Shown here: one piece after another, positions 10,118 through 18,506 of the stretch
How positions within the stretch are numbered: position 1 is the first letter of the stretch
Layout: each line of letters starts with the position of its first letter
Assembly: GCF_936916975.1 (NCBI RefSeq)
Contig: NZ_CAKZGO010000006.1
Location: forward strand, 62,001 to 126,000
DNA length: 64,000 bases
Origin: an uncultured Dongia sp.
GTDB taxonomy: Bacteria; Pseudomonadota; Alphaproteobacteria; Dongiales; Dongiaceae
Direction of reading: 5' to 3'
Notes under the pieces: model-generated
Databases searched by the model: none
What the model saw: the letters and a program-made list of their open reading frames with translations, nothing else
What the model was told of the DNA's origin: nothing
Translations under genes and position numbers: made by a program

Positions 10118-10722
10118 TGTTCGACCGCGCCGTCCGGCGGCGCATCGATCCCTTCCTCGAACAGATTGCCGGCGCCGCTAAGGATCGGCGCATTGGTGCT
10201 GATCAGATTACCTGGGCGGGCTTTGCCATCGGCCTTCTGTGCATGGTGGCCGTGGCGCAAGGCTGGTATGGCGTGGGCCTCATCCTGCTGCTGGCCAATC
10301 GCCTGTGCGATGGGCTCGATGGTGCGGTGGCGCGCCTGACAGGGCCGACCGATCGCGGCGCCTATCTCGACATCGTGTTGGATTTCCTGTTTTACGCGGG
10401 CTTTGTCTTTGCCTGCGCGATTGCACAGCCCCAGGCGACGCTGGCTGCGGCTTTCCTCATCTTCAGCTTCGTCGGCACGGGGACAAGTTTTCTGGCCTTC
10501 GCCATCATCGCGGCACAGCGCAACTGGCCGGTTGATGTGGGCGGCAAGAAAGGTTTTGCGCATCTCGGCGGCCTGACCGAGGGCACCGAGACGATCTTCG
10601 TCTTCGTTGCCATGCTGCTATGGCCGGAAGCCTTTGCCACGCTTGCCTGGATATTTGGCGGCCTCTGCTGGCTCACCACCTTCAGCCGTATCGCAACGAC
10701 GTTACGGACATTGCGTCCTTAG
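10117..10722 (+). CDS. CDP-alcohol phosphatidyltransferase family protein
   Basis: A 201-residue integral membrane enzyme with its own CDP-alcohol signature: NRLCDGLDGAVARLTGPTD, then RGAYLDIVLDFLFYAG, so all catalytic aspartates are kept. It is separate from PssA and overlaps it by one base, so the two are probably translated together. The acceptor alcohol cannot be read from the sequence; phosphatidylglycerol phosphate, phosphatidylcholine and inositol-type products are all possible for the family. A longer open frame upstream, inside pssA, is a shadow. Confidence 0.88.
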   Translation: MFDRAVRRRIDPFLEQIAGAAKDRRIGADQITWAGFAIGLLCMVAVAQGWYGVGLILLLANRLCDGLDGAVARLTGPTDRGAYLDIVLDFLFYAGFVFACAIAQPQATLAAAFLIFSFVGTGTSFLAFAIIAAQRNWPVDVGGKKGFAHLGGLTEGTETIFVFVAMLLWPEAFATLAWIFGGLCWLTTFSRIATTLRTLRP

Positions 10723-10742
10723 CATCGGGCTGCTGCCTGAAG

Positions 10743-11465
10743 TTACTTGTGGCTGTGATGCGCCTGCAGCGTCTGCACCAGCTCTTCGAGCTTGGTCTTA
10801 TCCATCAGATAAAGATTGCGGCCCTTACGCTTGAGCAGGCCGCTCGGATAAAGCTGGCTCACGGCGCGGTTGACGGTCTCGCGCGTGGTGCTGGTGATGC
10901 CGGCGATTTCGTGCATCGGCGGCAAGGGGCGCACGACCCAGAGGCCGGGGACAGCAGCTTCCGGCTGCGCCATGCGGAGCAATTCGGCATAGACGCGCTG
11001 CGCCGCCTGCAGGGTCGAGAGTTCCATGATGCGCAGGCCGCTCTGGCGCACGAGGCGCGCCATGCGCTGCAGCAGCCGGAACGAGACCACGGCATTTGTC
11101 CGCACGAGATCCATGAAGACTTCCGGCGGCATGATGCAGAGTTCGGACTTTTCGATCGCCGTCACGCTGGCCGAGCGCGGCTGTTCATCGATCGCCGCCA
11201 GTTCGCCGAAGGATTCCCCCGGCTTGACCGTCGCCAGGGTGACTTCCTTGCCGGATGGCGAGAACGTGACCACAGCGACCGACCCCTTGAGGACGAAGAA
11301 TACCTCACGGGAGTTGGCACCCTTGTCGAGGACGGTCTGTCCCTTGTCACATATGCGCCAGCGACAGCGGGCCTCCAGCGCCTTCAAATCAGGTTCCGGT
11401 ATGCCCTCAAGCAGCGCAAAAGCGCGCAAGGTGCGTTCAACGGTTTGTGTCTGAGTCGTTCCCAT
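10743..11465 (-). CDS. Crp/Fnr-family transcriptional regulator
   Basis: The 240-residue product has an N-terminal cyclic-nucleotide-binding fold: VFFVLKGSVAVVT, then GESFGELAAIDEQPRSASV, which resembles the phosphate-binding cassette of cAMP-type members. A long dimerisation helix and a C-terminal winged helix (MHEIAGITSTTRETVNRAVSQL) follow. The FNR iron-sulfur cysteine cluster is absent. The start at 11465 is chosen because the family alignment begins shortly after it; an in-frame ATG at 11501 would add 12 residues and neither has a strong ribosome site. Target genes are unknown, but see the CRP-type palindrome at 43193. Confidence 0.88.
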   Translation of the reverse strand: MGTTQTQTVERTLRAFALLEGIPEPDLKALEARCRWRICDKGQTVLDKGANSREVFFVLKGSVAVVTFSPSGKEVTLATVKPGESFGELAAIDEQPRSASVTAIEKSELCIMPPEVFMDLVRTNAVVSFRLLQRMARLVRQSGLRIMELSTLQAAQRVYAELLRMAQPEAAVPGLWVVRPLPPMHEIAGITSTTRETVNRAVSQLYPSGLLKRKGRNLYLMDKTKLEELVQTLQAHHSHK

Positions 11466-11604
11466 GGCGGGCAGCATAATCGAAAGGTTTCGCCGCGCCA
11501 ACCGGCCGCGGCAATGATGGCTAAGAATGCACTCTTTCCGATCAGCACCCGATAATGCGGTGGTGCTACGATGCGATGGAACTCATCGTGAACGGCAACC
11601 TGAT

Positions 11605-12243
11605 CTACCAGCGCAGGCACAGCCTGCCAAGAACGGCTCCGACCGCGGTGACGATCCCGATGGCGCCCAGATACCAGATGGCGACATAAAACGGCGAATC
11701 ATTGTCACAATGGACTGCATAGAGGAGGGCACCGATACCGCCGGCGGCAAAACCGGCGATTGCGCCGGCCACGGTCGGCGATTGCGGCGCGCCATGACGA
11801 AGCGCCAATAGCGCCGCCCCAAGAGGACCGACGGCCATGAGCGGCACCATGGTCAGGCAATAGACGGGATTGAAGCCCATGGCGCTGGCTGGCCACTGGT
11901 CCATCGGCAACATCACCATCTCCAACAGCAACCCCAGCCCCAGCGGCACCAAGGCCAGCAATATCCATTTGAGCGCCGTCCTGGGCGCCGTCTGTGGGCG
12001 CGCCATGTGGAACAGCAACAGAGTTCCGAAAGCGGCGACGCTGGCGGCGACCAGGATCTTGAAGTCATAGCGCCAGGTCATAAGCGCGTCGCCGAAATCG
12101 GGCCGCATTTCCAGGAACGTCCGAAAGACGCCATAAGCCACCAGCAAGGCCAGCGGCAAGGCGAACGCGAAGGTGCGGCGGGACGACGTGGGTGGGCGGT
12201 CCTGATCCGCGACCAGGCTGCCGATAAGATCGTCGGTCTTCAT
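11605..12243 (-). CDS. nrsF: NrsF (DUF1109) family anti-sigma factor
   Basis: NrsF proteins are inner-membrane inhibitors of SigF-type ECF sigma factors. The 212-residue product has a short cytoplasmic N-terminus and about six membrane helices. Cys129 (NPVYC) and Cys179 (AVHC) lie close to the positions of the two cysteines known to matter in the Caulobacter homologue, consistent with redox or metal sensing. It overlaps sigF by four bases (ATGA), the usual sigma/anti-sigma arrangement, and is next to a bufferin operon. Confidence 0.9.
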   Translation of the reverse strand: MKTDDLIGSLVADQDRPPTSSRRTFAFALPLALLVAYGVFRTFLEMRPDFGDALMTWRYDFKILVAASVAAFGTLLLFHMARPQTAPRTALKWILLALVPLGLGLLLEMVMLPMDQWPASAMGFNPVYCLTMVPLMAVGPLGAALLALRHGAPQSPTVAGAIAGFAAGGIGALLYAVHCDNDSPFYVAIWYLGAIGIVTAVGAVLGRLCLRW

Positions 12244-12791
12244 GTCTCGCTCCTTCGGGCCGCCGCGGCGAGGGCGGCCAGCCCACGATGCAGCGCCACC
12301 CGGACAGCACCTTCACTCAGGGTGAGGCGCTTTGCAGTCTCGGCCGGCGACAGGCCATCGATTGAAATCGCCCGCACCACCTGGGACTGGCCCGGCGGCA
12401 GGGTTGCAAGATGCCGGTCCAGCGCCTCGGTCGAGAGCGTCTGCTCGGGCTCCGGCGCTGCCAGCGTTTCGAGCAGATCATCGACCGGCACCATGATGCG
12501 GCGGCCACGGCGGCGCAGATTGTCGATCAGCTTGTGGCGCGTGACCGCGCGCAACCAGGGCAGGATGGCTCGGTCGGCGTCCCAGCTGCCGCGCTTGAGA
12601 TGGATGGCCAGCAATGTTTCCTGCACGATGTCCTCGGCCTCCGCGATCTCATAACCCTGGCGCGAGAGTTCCCGCCTGACCCAGCGGCGCAGCATATCGG
12701 CCAAGGCGGTCAGCAGGCGCCGATAGGCCACCGCATCGCCCGCCTGGGCCGCGCGCATCCAACCGGCCAGTTCGTCTTCCAAATCACTCAC
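12240..12791 (-). CDS. sigF: RNA polymerase ECF sigma factor, SigF type
   Basis: The 183-residue sigma-70 family protein shows region 2 (LRRWVRRELSRQGYEIAEAEDIVQETLLAIHLKR, AILPWLRAVTRHKLIDNLRR) and region 4 (LATLPPGQSQVVRAISIDGLSPAETAKRLTLSEGAVRVALHRGL). It starts at GTG with AGG just upstream. The partner anti-sigma gene nrsF overlaps its 3' end. The divergent bufferin operon, and a SigF-type promoter before it, indicate the target. In Caulobacter the homologue answers to heavy metals and oxidants. Confidence 0.92.
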   Translation of the reverse strand: MSDLEDELAGWMRAAQAGDAVAYRRLLTALADMLRRWVRRELSRQGYEIAEAEDIVQETLLAIHLKRGSWDADRAILPWLRAVTRHKLIDNLRRRGRRIMVPVDDLLETLAAPEPEQTLSTEALDRHLATLPPGQSQVVRAISIDGLSPAETAKRLTLSEGAVRVALHRGLAALAAAARRSET

Positions 12792-12806
12792 ACCTGCATC
12801 CCCACA

Positions 12807-12831
12807 TACGGCGACCGGACGTCATTGTTAC
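12807..12831 (-). promoter_or_regulatory. Candidate SigF-dependent promoter for sigF-nrsF
   Basis: On the minus strand GTAACA (12831-12826) is followed after 15 bases by CGTA (12810-12807). This resembles the bufA1 promoter in the same gap and would give autoregulation. The implied leader is only about 10 nt and the spacer is one base short, so the call is tentative. Confidence 0.4.
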
Positions 12832-12898
12832 TTGCTGCCCATAGCATCGTGACGAACGCCGTTTTGACGGTAAACCGAGCTCGGCGGTCGTGTCGACT

Positions 12899-12924
12899 GT
12901 AACAACGCCGACCATGCCGCCGAA
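12899..12924 (+). promoter_or_regulatory. SigF-type promoter of the bufferin operon
   Basis: GTAACA (12899-12904), a 16-bp spacer, then CGAA (12921-12924). This matches the published Caulobacter SigF consensus GTAACC-N16-CGAA with one change. Transcription would start near 12930, about 45 nt before the bufA1 ATG. Confidence 0.7.
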
Positions 12925-12974
12925 CTGGTCTGGGCAGGGCCAATCAGGGCCCATGACATCAGGAGGAAATTACC

Positions 12975-13265
12975 ATGGATCGTCGTACTGTCAGCCTGGC
13001 CATTGCCGGCTCCCTGTTGACCGCGCTTGCCATGTCCAGCGCACCTGCTGCCGCCGATGACACCAAGGAAAAGTGCTTTGGCATCGCCATGGCGGGCAAG
13101 AATGATTGCGCGTCCGCGGGCAACAATTCCTGTGCCGGCCAATCCAAGGCCGATTTCGACAAGGCCGCCTGGAAGGCTGTTCCCAAGGGCACCTGCGAAA
13201 CTACGATGGTGAAGCTGCCGGATGGCACTGAGCGCGCCGGCACCTTGATGCCGATGGGCTCGTAA
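12975..13265 (+). CDS. bufA1: Bufferin precursor, BufA1 type (DUF2282)
   Basis: Bufferins are exported peptides whose cysteines are modified by the BufB/BufC pair so that they bind copper in the periplasm. The 96-residue precursor has a cleavable signal peptide (about residues 1-27, ending APAAA). The core has four cysteines, Cys34 (KEKC), Cys45 (KNDC), Cys53 (NNSC) and Cys74 (KGTC), in the BufA1 arrangement. A strong AGGAGG lies 8 nt before the ATG. It is the first gene of bufA1-bufB-bufC-doxX under a SigF-type promoter. Confidence 0.92.
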   Translation: MDRRTVSLAIAGSLLTALAMSSAPAAADDTKEKCFGIAMAGKNDCASAGNNSCAGQSKADFDKAAWKAVPKGTCETTMVKLPDGTERAGTLMPMGS

Positions 13266-13291
13266 GTTCACGCCGTCATAGTTTCACCGCC

Positions 13292-14173
13292 GTGACCGCG
13301 CTCCGTCCCCTCGGTGCGGATGGCAGGAACCCGATCCCAGCATCTGCTGGGGTCGGGTTGCGGCCGCAGCACTACGCCGACATTCTTGGCGCGCCATCGC
13401 CACTAGGATGGTTCGAAGTACATCCTGAAAATTACCTGTGTGCGGGCGGGCCGCAACACGACGCGCTTGCGCAGATCCGCGCACAATATCCGCTCTCGTT
13501 TCACGGCGTCGGCCTGTCACTGGGCAGCGAGGCGCGGCCTGATGCACTTCATCTTGCGCGCCTGCGCGTGCTGATCGATCGCTATCAGCCGGCTCTGTTC
13601 TCAGAGCATCTCGCCTGGTCGAGCCATGGTGGAAAATTTCTCAATGACCTGCTGCCCTTGCCATATACGCAGCAGACACTCGACCGGTTCGTCAGTCATG
13701 TCGACGAGACGCAGGAGGCGCTCGGCCGGCAAATCCTGATCGAGAATCCGTCGCTCTATGTTCAGTTTTCTGCCAGCGACATGACTGAACCGGAATTTCT
13801 GAACACCCTGGCGCAACGGACCGGCTGCGGCCTGTTGCTCGACATCAACAACGCATACGTCACCAGCATCAATTTTGCCCGCGATCCCATAGCCTATCTT
13901 GCCGCCTTTCCCTGGCAGCATGTGCGCGAGATACATCTTGCCGGACATGCGACGGAATCCGATGCGCTTGGACGCCCCCTGCTGATCGATGCCCATGACG
14001 GCCCTGTCTGCGACGCGGTCTGGGCACTCTATCGTCGTATGGTCCGGCAGATGGGCGCGGTGCCGACCTTGATCGAATGGGACCAGGAGATGCCGGTTTG
14101 GGACGCGCTGCTAGGCGAAGCCCTTTCCGCCGATCGGATACTGCAGCAGGAGCGTGACCGTGCCGTCGCGTGA
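13292..14173 (+). CDS. bufB: DUF692 multinuclear non-heme iron oxidase (MNIO), BufB
   Basis: MNIO enzymes use a multi-iron centre to oxidise cysteines of ribosomal peptides; BufB is reported to form thiooxazoles in bufferins. The 293-residue TIM-barrel protein shows likely metal and active-site residues in GVGLRPQHYADIL, WFEVHPENYL, FHGVGLSLGS, LLLDINNAYV, EIHLAGHA, LIDAHDGPV and LIEWDQEMP. The start is GTG. It follows bufA1 by 26 bp and overlaps bufC by 20 bp. Confidence 0.92.
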   Translation: MTALRPLGADGRNPIPASAGVGLRPQHYADILGAPSPLGWFEVHPENYLCAGGPQHDALAQIRAQYPLSFHGVGLSLGSEARPDALHLARLRVLIDRYQPALFSEHLAWSSHGGKFLNDLLPLPYTQQTLDRFVSHVDETQEALGRQILIENPSLYVQFSASDMTEPEFLNTLAQRTGCGLLLDINNAYVTSINFARDPIAYLAAFPWQHVREIHLAGHATESDALGRPLLIDAHDGPVCDAVWALYRRMVRQMGAVPTLIEWDQEMPVWDALLGEALSADRILQQERDRAVA

Positions 14174-14942
14174 GACAATGCAGGCATCGTTCGCCGCTGC
14201 CATTTGGGCACCTGAACGAGACGTGCCCGCAGGCATCTCGCCGCAGCGGAATTTTGCGGTCTACCGGAACAATGTCTATGCCGGTCTGATCAAGAGCCTG
14301 CAGGCGCGCTTTCCAGTGGTTCAGCGTCTGGTTGGGGATGAATTCTTCGCACGATGTGCCGGCATCTTTGTCGAACGGCAGCCACCGCTGTCACCGGTAA
14401 TGATGGAGTATGGCGCCGATTTTCCGGGTTTTCTGGCGGCGTTCGAACCGATCCGTCATCTGCCGTATCTGGCTCCGGTCGCGGAATTGGAATGGCAATA
14501 TCATGTGGCACAGCATGGTCCCGACGCACAGCCGCTGGACACCGCAGCGCTCGCGACATTGCCGTTGGCGGAAATGGATCGTCTCACCTTCAGCCTGCAT
14601 CCGACATGCCACATTCTGGCGTCGCCTTATCCGATCCTGTCGATCTGGCGCACCAACACTTTCGATACCGTCACTCAAGAGATAGCGGCCGGCAGTCCGG
14701 GCGAAACCGTCATGCTGGTTCGCCCGCACAATGTCGTGCTGCTGCTGCCGCTGACTGACGGTATCGACGTTTTTGTGACGCATCTTCAGCAGGGGACTGC
14801 GCTGGCTGAAGCCGCCGCATTGGCACAAGCAGCCAGTACCCGGTTCGATCTTGCCGGCGCCTTGGCGCTGTTGTTCCGTGTGCAGGCGCTCTCGGGGTTT
14901 CATGCCATCAATGCTCAAAATGGAAATAGCGATGTCTCTTAA
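14154..14942 (+). CDS. bufC: DUF2063 partner protein, BufC
   Basis: BufC/HvfC proteins present the precursor peptide to the MNIO partner. The 262-residue product has the N-terminal DUF2063 helical domain (RNFAVYRNNVYAGLIKSLQARFPVVQRLVG, FFARCAGIFVERQPP, YGADFPGFLAAFEP). Its C-terminal half is more variable and probably binds the peptide. It starts at GTG inside the 3' end of bufB and ends inside doxX, so the three genes are translationally linked. The DNA-binding name given to this family in databases is unlikely to be its role here. Confidence 0.9.
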   Translation: MTVPSRETMQASFAAAIWAPERDVPAGISPQRNFAVYRNNVYAGLIKSLQARFPVVQRLVGDEFFARCAGIFVERQPPLSPVMMEYGADFPGFLAAFEPIRHLPYLAPVAELEWQYHVAQHGPDAQPLDTAALATLPLAEMDRLTFSLHPTCHILASPYPILSIWRTNTFDTVTQEIAAGSPGETVMLVRPHNVVLLLPLTDGIDVFVTHLQQGTALAEAAALAQAASTRFDLAGALALLFRVQALSGFHAINAQNGNSDVS

Positions 14943-15375
14943 GCAAATGTTTGATCTCTTCCCGCGCATTCCCAACGACTTGATTGCGCTTTTGGCCCGC
15001 ATCGGCATCGGCACAATCTTTCTGCGGTCCGGCCTTCTCAAGCTCGAGGGCTGGAGCAATGGCAACACTTTGTTCCTGTTCCAGAGCGAGTATCACCTGC
15101 CATTAATTCCGCCCGAACTTGCGGCACCTTTGGCAATGTCCATGGAACTCGCCATGCCGATGTTCCTGTTCGCCGGGCTGGCGACACGCTTTGCGGCCCT
15201 GGCGCTTCTCGGCATGACGCTGGTCATCGAGATTTTCGTCTATCCGAACGCCTTCGACACCCATGCGGTCTGGGCCGTGGCGTTGCTATTCCTCATCAAG
15301 TTTGGGGCGGGGAAGCTATCGCTTGACCATCTTCTGAAGAATATGGCGGCTCAGCGAGCCGGCGCACTGCGGTGA
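14932..15375 (+). CDS. DoxX-family membrane protein
   Basis: A 147-residue protein with four hydrophobic helices and the DoxX-like pattern LLARIGIGTIFLRSGLLKLEGW near the N-terminus. DoxX proteins are frequent last members of bufferin-type operons; a redox or quinone-linked role is suggested but not proven. The start is taken at ATG 14932, overlapping the bufC stop by 11 bases; ATG 14911 is an alternative. The 3' end overlaps the convergent MFS gene by 25 bp. Confidence 0.85.
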   Translation: MSLKQMFDLFPRIPNDLIALLARIGIGTIFLRSGLLKLEGWSNGNTLFLFQSEYHLPLIPPELAAPLAMSMELAMPMFLFAGLATRFAALALLGMTLVIEIFVYPNAFDTHAVWAVALLFLIKFGAGKLSLDHLLKNMAAQRAGALR

Positions 15376-16592
15376 GGTGCCGCGTAGCGGCCCGTCACAT
15401 ACCAGGCGAAGGCCAGCAGCTGCAGAACGAGAAGTGCCCCGAAGGCGATGGCGTAGCTCGTCGTCGGCGATTGGGAAAATCCGTGCCCCAGATGATCGAG
15501 CACCCAGCCGATCGATGACTGGAACAGAGCGGAGGCCAGGAACAGCATCAGATTGGCGGCGGATTGCGCGCGGCCGGCGAGGTCGCGTCCGAAATGGGCG
15601 CCGAGTGTTGCGTAGCCGAGATTGGCGGCCTGGCCGGTGAAGCCGTAGATGATCCAGATCACCGGCAATGGCACGGGCAGGGCGAAGATCATCGCAAGCT
15701 GTGCCGCGACATAGAGCGAAAAGGCGCCGGCCACGACGGTTTTGAGGCCGATACCACGGCGCTGCACTCGGTCGGCGATAATGCCCGTCAGCAGCGAGCC
15801 GATGGCAAAGGCAAGGCCCAGCACCATCAATTGCTGGCCGGCGGTATGACGATCGAGGCCGATCACGTCGGTCATCCAGCGCGTCGCCCACAGGGTCTGG
15901 ACGGCGATGAAGGTGCCGGAGATTGCGGCCACCATCGGGGTTACGCGCCAGAAGATCGGATCCTTGAAGATGCCGAGATAGCCGCGCAGCTGTGCGGCAA
16001 GCGCGACTGGCCGATGATCGTCGTCCCGCTTGGGCACCAGGAAGTAGATCGAGGCGGTGACGCACAGTGTGAAGACAACCAGCACGGCGAAAAGCGCACG
16101 CCAGCCGATGATGTCGGCGGCAAGGTTCGCAGGATACGTGCCGCATAGGAAGCCGAGGCCGCCAAAGGTGACGACCGTGGAATTGCCAAGCGCCAGTCGC
16201 TCCGGCGGCAGCCACATCGCATTGGCCTTGAAGGCTGACATCAGGCAACCGCCAAGGCCGATGCCGATCAGCAGCCGCGCCCCAGCAAGACTGGCCGTCG
16301 TTTCACCCATGGCAAACCAGGCGGCACCGCTTGCCGCCAACAGCAACAGCCATGTCTGCACAAGCCGCGGTCCGAAGCGGTCGAGCAGCAATCCCAGCGG
16401 TAGCTGGAACAGCACGAAGCCGTAGAGATACATCGATGTCATCAAGCCGAGATCGGTATTGCTGAGCGAGAGTTCGGCGATGAGATCGTCGGAAATGGCG
16501 GCGTTCACGACACGGAACAGATAGGACGTGAAATAGCCCGCGGCGAAGGGGCCGAGGGCGCGCAGCAGCGTGCTGCGTGTCAGCGGTGTCAT
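15351..16592 (-). CDS. MFS transporter
   Basis: A 413-residue, roughly 12-helix major facilitator. The loop 2-3 region GLLLDRFGPRL resembles motif A, and GARLLIGIGLGGCLMSAF the motif C/B region. Its substrate is not evident. The start ATG overlaps the stop of the preceding DMT transporter by four bases (16589-16592), so the two are probably one transcript. The C-terminus overlaps doxX by 25 bp tail to tail. Confidence 0.88.
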   Translation of the reverse strand: MTPLTRSTLLRALGPFAAGYFTSYLFRVVNAAISDDLIAELSLSNTDLGLMTSMYLYGFVLFQLPLGLLLDRFGPRLVQTWLLLLAASGAAWFAMGETTASLAGARLLIGIGLGGCLMSAFKANAMWLPPERLALGNSTVVTFGGLGFLCGTYPANLAADIIGWRALFAVLVVFTLCVTASIYFLVPKRDDDHRPVALAAQLRGYLGIFKDPIFWRVTPMVAAISGTFIAVQTLWATRWMTDVIGLDRHTAGQQLMVLGLAFAIGSLLTGIIADRVQRRGIGLKTVVAGAFSLYVAAQLAMIFALPVPLPVIWIIYGFTGQAANLGYATLGAHFGRDLAGRAQSAANLMLFLASALFQSSIGWVLDHLGHGFSQSPTTSYAIAFGALLVLQLLAFAWYVTGRYAAPHRSAPAR

Positions 16593-17485
16593 GCGACGTT
16601 GAGTGGCTGGCGTGCGGCGCGGCGCTGGTCATAGAGCGTGTTGCCGGCGACGGCTGCCAGCACCAGCGCACCCCCATAGAGCGCGAAGACGCCCGGGTTC
16701 TCGCCCAGGAACAGGAACACCCAGAAGGCGCCCAGCACCGTTTCCACCAGCGAGATGAGCGCTGCTTCCGCTGCTGGGATCAACCGCGCGCCGGTGGTGA
16801 AGAAGATGAGCCCGATCGACAATTGCACCGCGCCGAACAGGAACAGATAGAAGAGATCGCTGGTCGAGACGTCCAAGCTCTCTACGCCCGCCATACAGAA
16901 GCCGATGATGCCCATGATGGCGGTACCCAGGCAGGTGGCTGGCGTCATGCGGACATGGCTGTAACGGCGGGTGAGTACCGTGGCGCAGGCGAAGCTGATG
17001 GCGATGACGCCGGAGAGGATCATGCCGGTGGCATCGGTGTGCCCCTCCGCCTTGGAGACCATCAGCAGAATGCCGGAGAGTGCCACCAGCATCGCGATCA
17101 CGCGGGGCCAGCCGAGACGTTCGCCCATCCAGACCCAGGCGAGCAGGCCCGCGATGAGCGGTGCCGTCGATTGCACGACCAGGATGAGGGCGACGGTCGC
17201 ATGCTCAAGCGCGATGACGAAGGAGATCGAGGCGGTCGCGAAGCAGATGCCGACGCCGATGCCGCCGGGACCCATGTTGCGGAAATGGCTCCAGGTCTGG
17301 CGCCCGTCACGGATCAGCAGGAAAATCAGCAGCGCCACGGCGGCGATGGCGCCGCGCCAACCGACAGTGACCCATGGCTCGACCGTGATCTGCCGCGCGA
17401 TCAGCCCACCGAGGCTCCAGCAGATCGCAGCCGCCACGACGAGCAGGGTGCCCTTGCGGTGCAGTGAGGCGGCATTGTCCGACAT
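16589..17485 (-). CDS. EamA/DMT-family transporter
   Basis: A 298-residue, ten-helix drug/metabolite transporter with two EamA repeats (first AAAICWSLGGLIARQITVEPWVTVGWRG, second from about residue 155). The start is set at ATG 17485 because GGGGGAAG lies just upstream; the frame extends to 17560 but without support. It lies between a LysR regulator gene, 90 bp upstream on the same strand, and the MFS gene. The substrate is unknown. Confidence 0.87.
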   Translation of the reverse strand: MSDNAASLHRKGTLLVVAAAICWSLGGLIARQITVEPWVTVGWRGAIAAVALLIFLLIRDGRQTWSHFRNMGPGGIGVGICFATASISFVIALEHATVALILVVQSTAPLIAGLLAWVWMGERLGWPRVIAMLVALSGILLMVSKAEGHTDATGMILSGVIAISFACATVLTRRYSHVRMTPATCLGTAIMGIIGFCMAGVESLDVSTSDLFYLFLFGAVQLSIGLIFFTTGARLIPAAEAALISLVETVLGAFWVFLFLGENPGVFALYGGALVLAAVAGNTLYDQRRAARQPLNVA

Positions 17486-17577
17486 GAAGAATCTTCCCCC
17501 GAAAATATCGATCCGCAGCATAGAGAGGACAGCATTCACCACAAGGGTGTGCCGTCTCATGGCAGATATGCAGCGGC

Positions 17578-18465
17578 CTAGTTGTCTGTGATGGTACTGC
17601 GTTGCACTTCCGCCAGCAGCCAGCTGCGGAAGGCGGCGAAAGGTGCGTCGGCCAACGTCTCTTCCCGGTAGATGAGCTGCCAGGCCATGCCCGGATCGAC
17701 CAGTTCGAGATCGAACAGGCGCGCCAATCGGCCGGCTTTGAGGTCATCCTGCACATATGGCGCACGGGCCAGCGCGATGCCGAGGCCATCCAGCGCAGCC
17801 TGGATGGCATAGGTGGAATAGTCGAAAGACAGGCGCCGTCGGAAGCGAGCCGGGTCAAGTCCGCTTTCGGCAAGCCAGCGCGGCCATTCCTTGGGTGAAT
17901 GCGCGACTTCCAAAAGCGTATATTGCTGCAGATCGGCGCGCCGCTTGATGCTGTCCGCCAAAGCAGGTGCCGCCACCGGGAACAGCGAGGCACCGAACAG
18001 CCGCTCGGTGATGAGGCCGGGTAGTTGCGCGGCGCTCAGGCGAATGGTTGCTGCCCAATCCGGCCGCAAGGTCACATGATCGTCGATCGCCGTCACCAGC
18101 CGTACCTCGATGCCGGGATGCTGGCGCTGGAAATGCTGCAGCCTTGGTATCAGCCAGCGCATGGCGAAGGTCGGGCCGGCTGCGACCGAGAGGCCGGGCA
18201 GGGTGTTTCGCTGAACGCTGTCGACCGCTGCCTCAAGCCGCCGGAACGCGTCATCCAGCAGGGGGGCGAGGCTCTTGCCGGCCGGCGTCGGCATGAGCGA
18301 ATTGGCATGGCGTTCAAAGAGGGTCTGGCCGATCTGACCCTCGACCAGCTTCACCAGGCGGCTGATCGCCGTCTGGGTGACGTTGAGTTCACTGGCCGCG
18401 GAGACAAAGCTGCCCAAGCGCAAGGCAGCCTCAACCGCCTTTAACCCCTTGAGAGATGGCATCAT
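17578..18465 (-). CDS. LysR-family transcriptional regulator
   Basis: A 295-residue protein with an N-terminal winged helix-turn-helix (LKAVEAALRLGSFVSAASELNVTQTAISRLVKLVEGQIGQTLFER). A periplasmic-binding-protein-like effector domain follows. The start region resembles GcvA-type members. It is divergent from a TauE/SafE exporter with 41 bp between starts, and the EamA/MFS pair follows it on the same strand; either could be its target. The effector is unknown. Confidence 0.9.
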   Translation of the reverse strand: MMPSLKGLKAVEAALRLGSFVSAASELNVTQTAISRLVKLVEGQIGQTLFERHANSLMPTPAGKSLAPLLDDAFRRLEAAVDSVQRNTLPGLSVAAGPTFAMRWLIPRLQHFQRQHPGIEVRLVTAIDDHVTLRPDWAATIRLSAAQLPGLITERLFGASLFPVAAPALADSIKRRADLQQYTLLEVAHSPKEWPRWLAESGLDPARFRRRLSFDYSTYAIQAALDGLGIALARAPYVQDDLKAGRLARLFDLELVDPGMAWQLIYREETLADAPFAAFRSWLLAEVQRSTITDN

Positions 18466-18506
18466 TCTGATTCTACCATAACAAAAACTTGGGCTAGTCT
18501 GTCATA

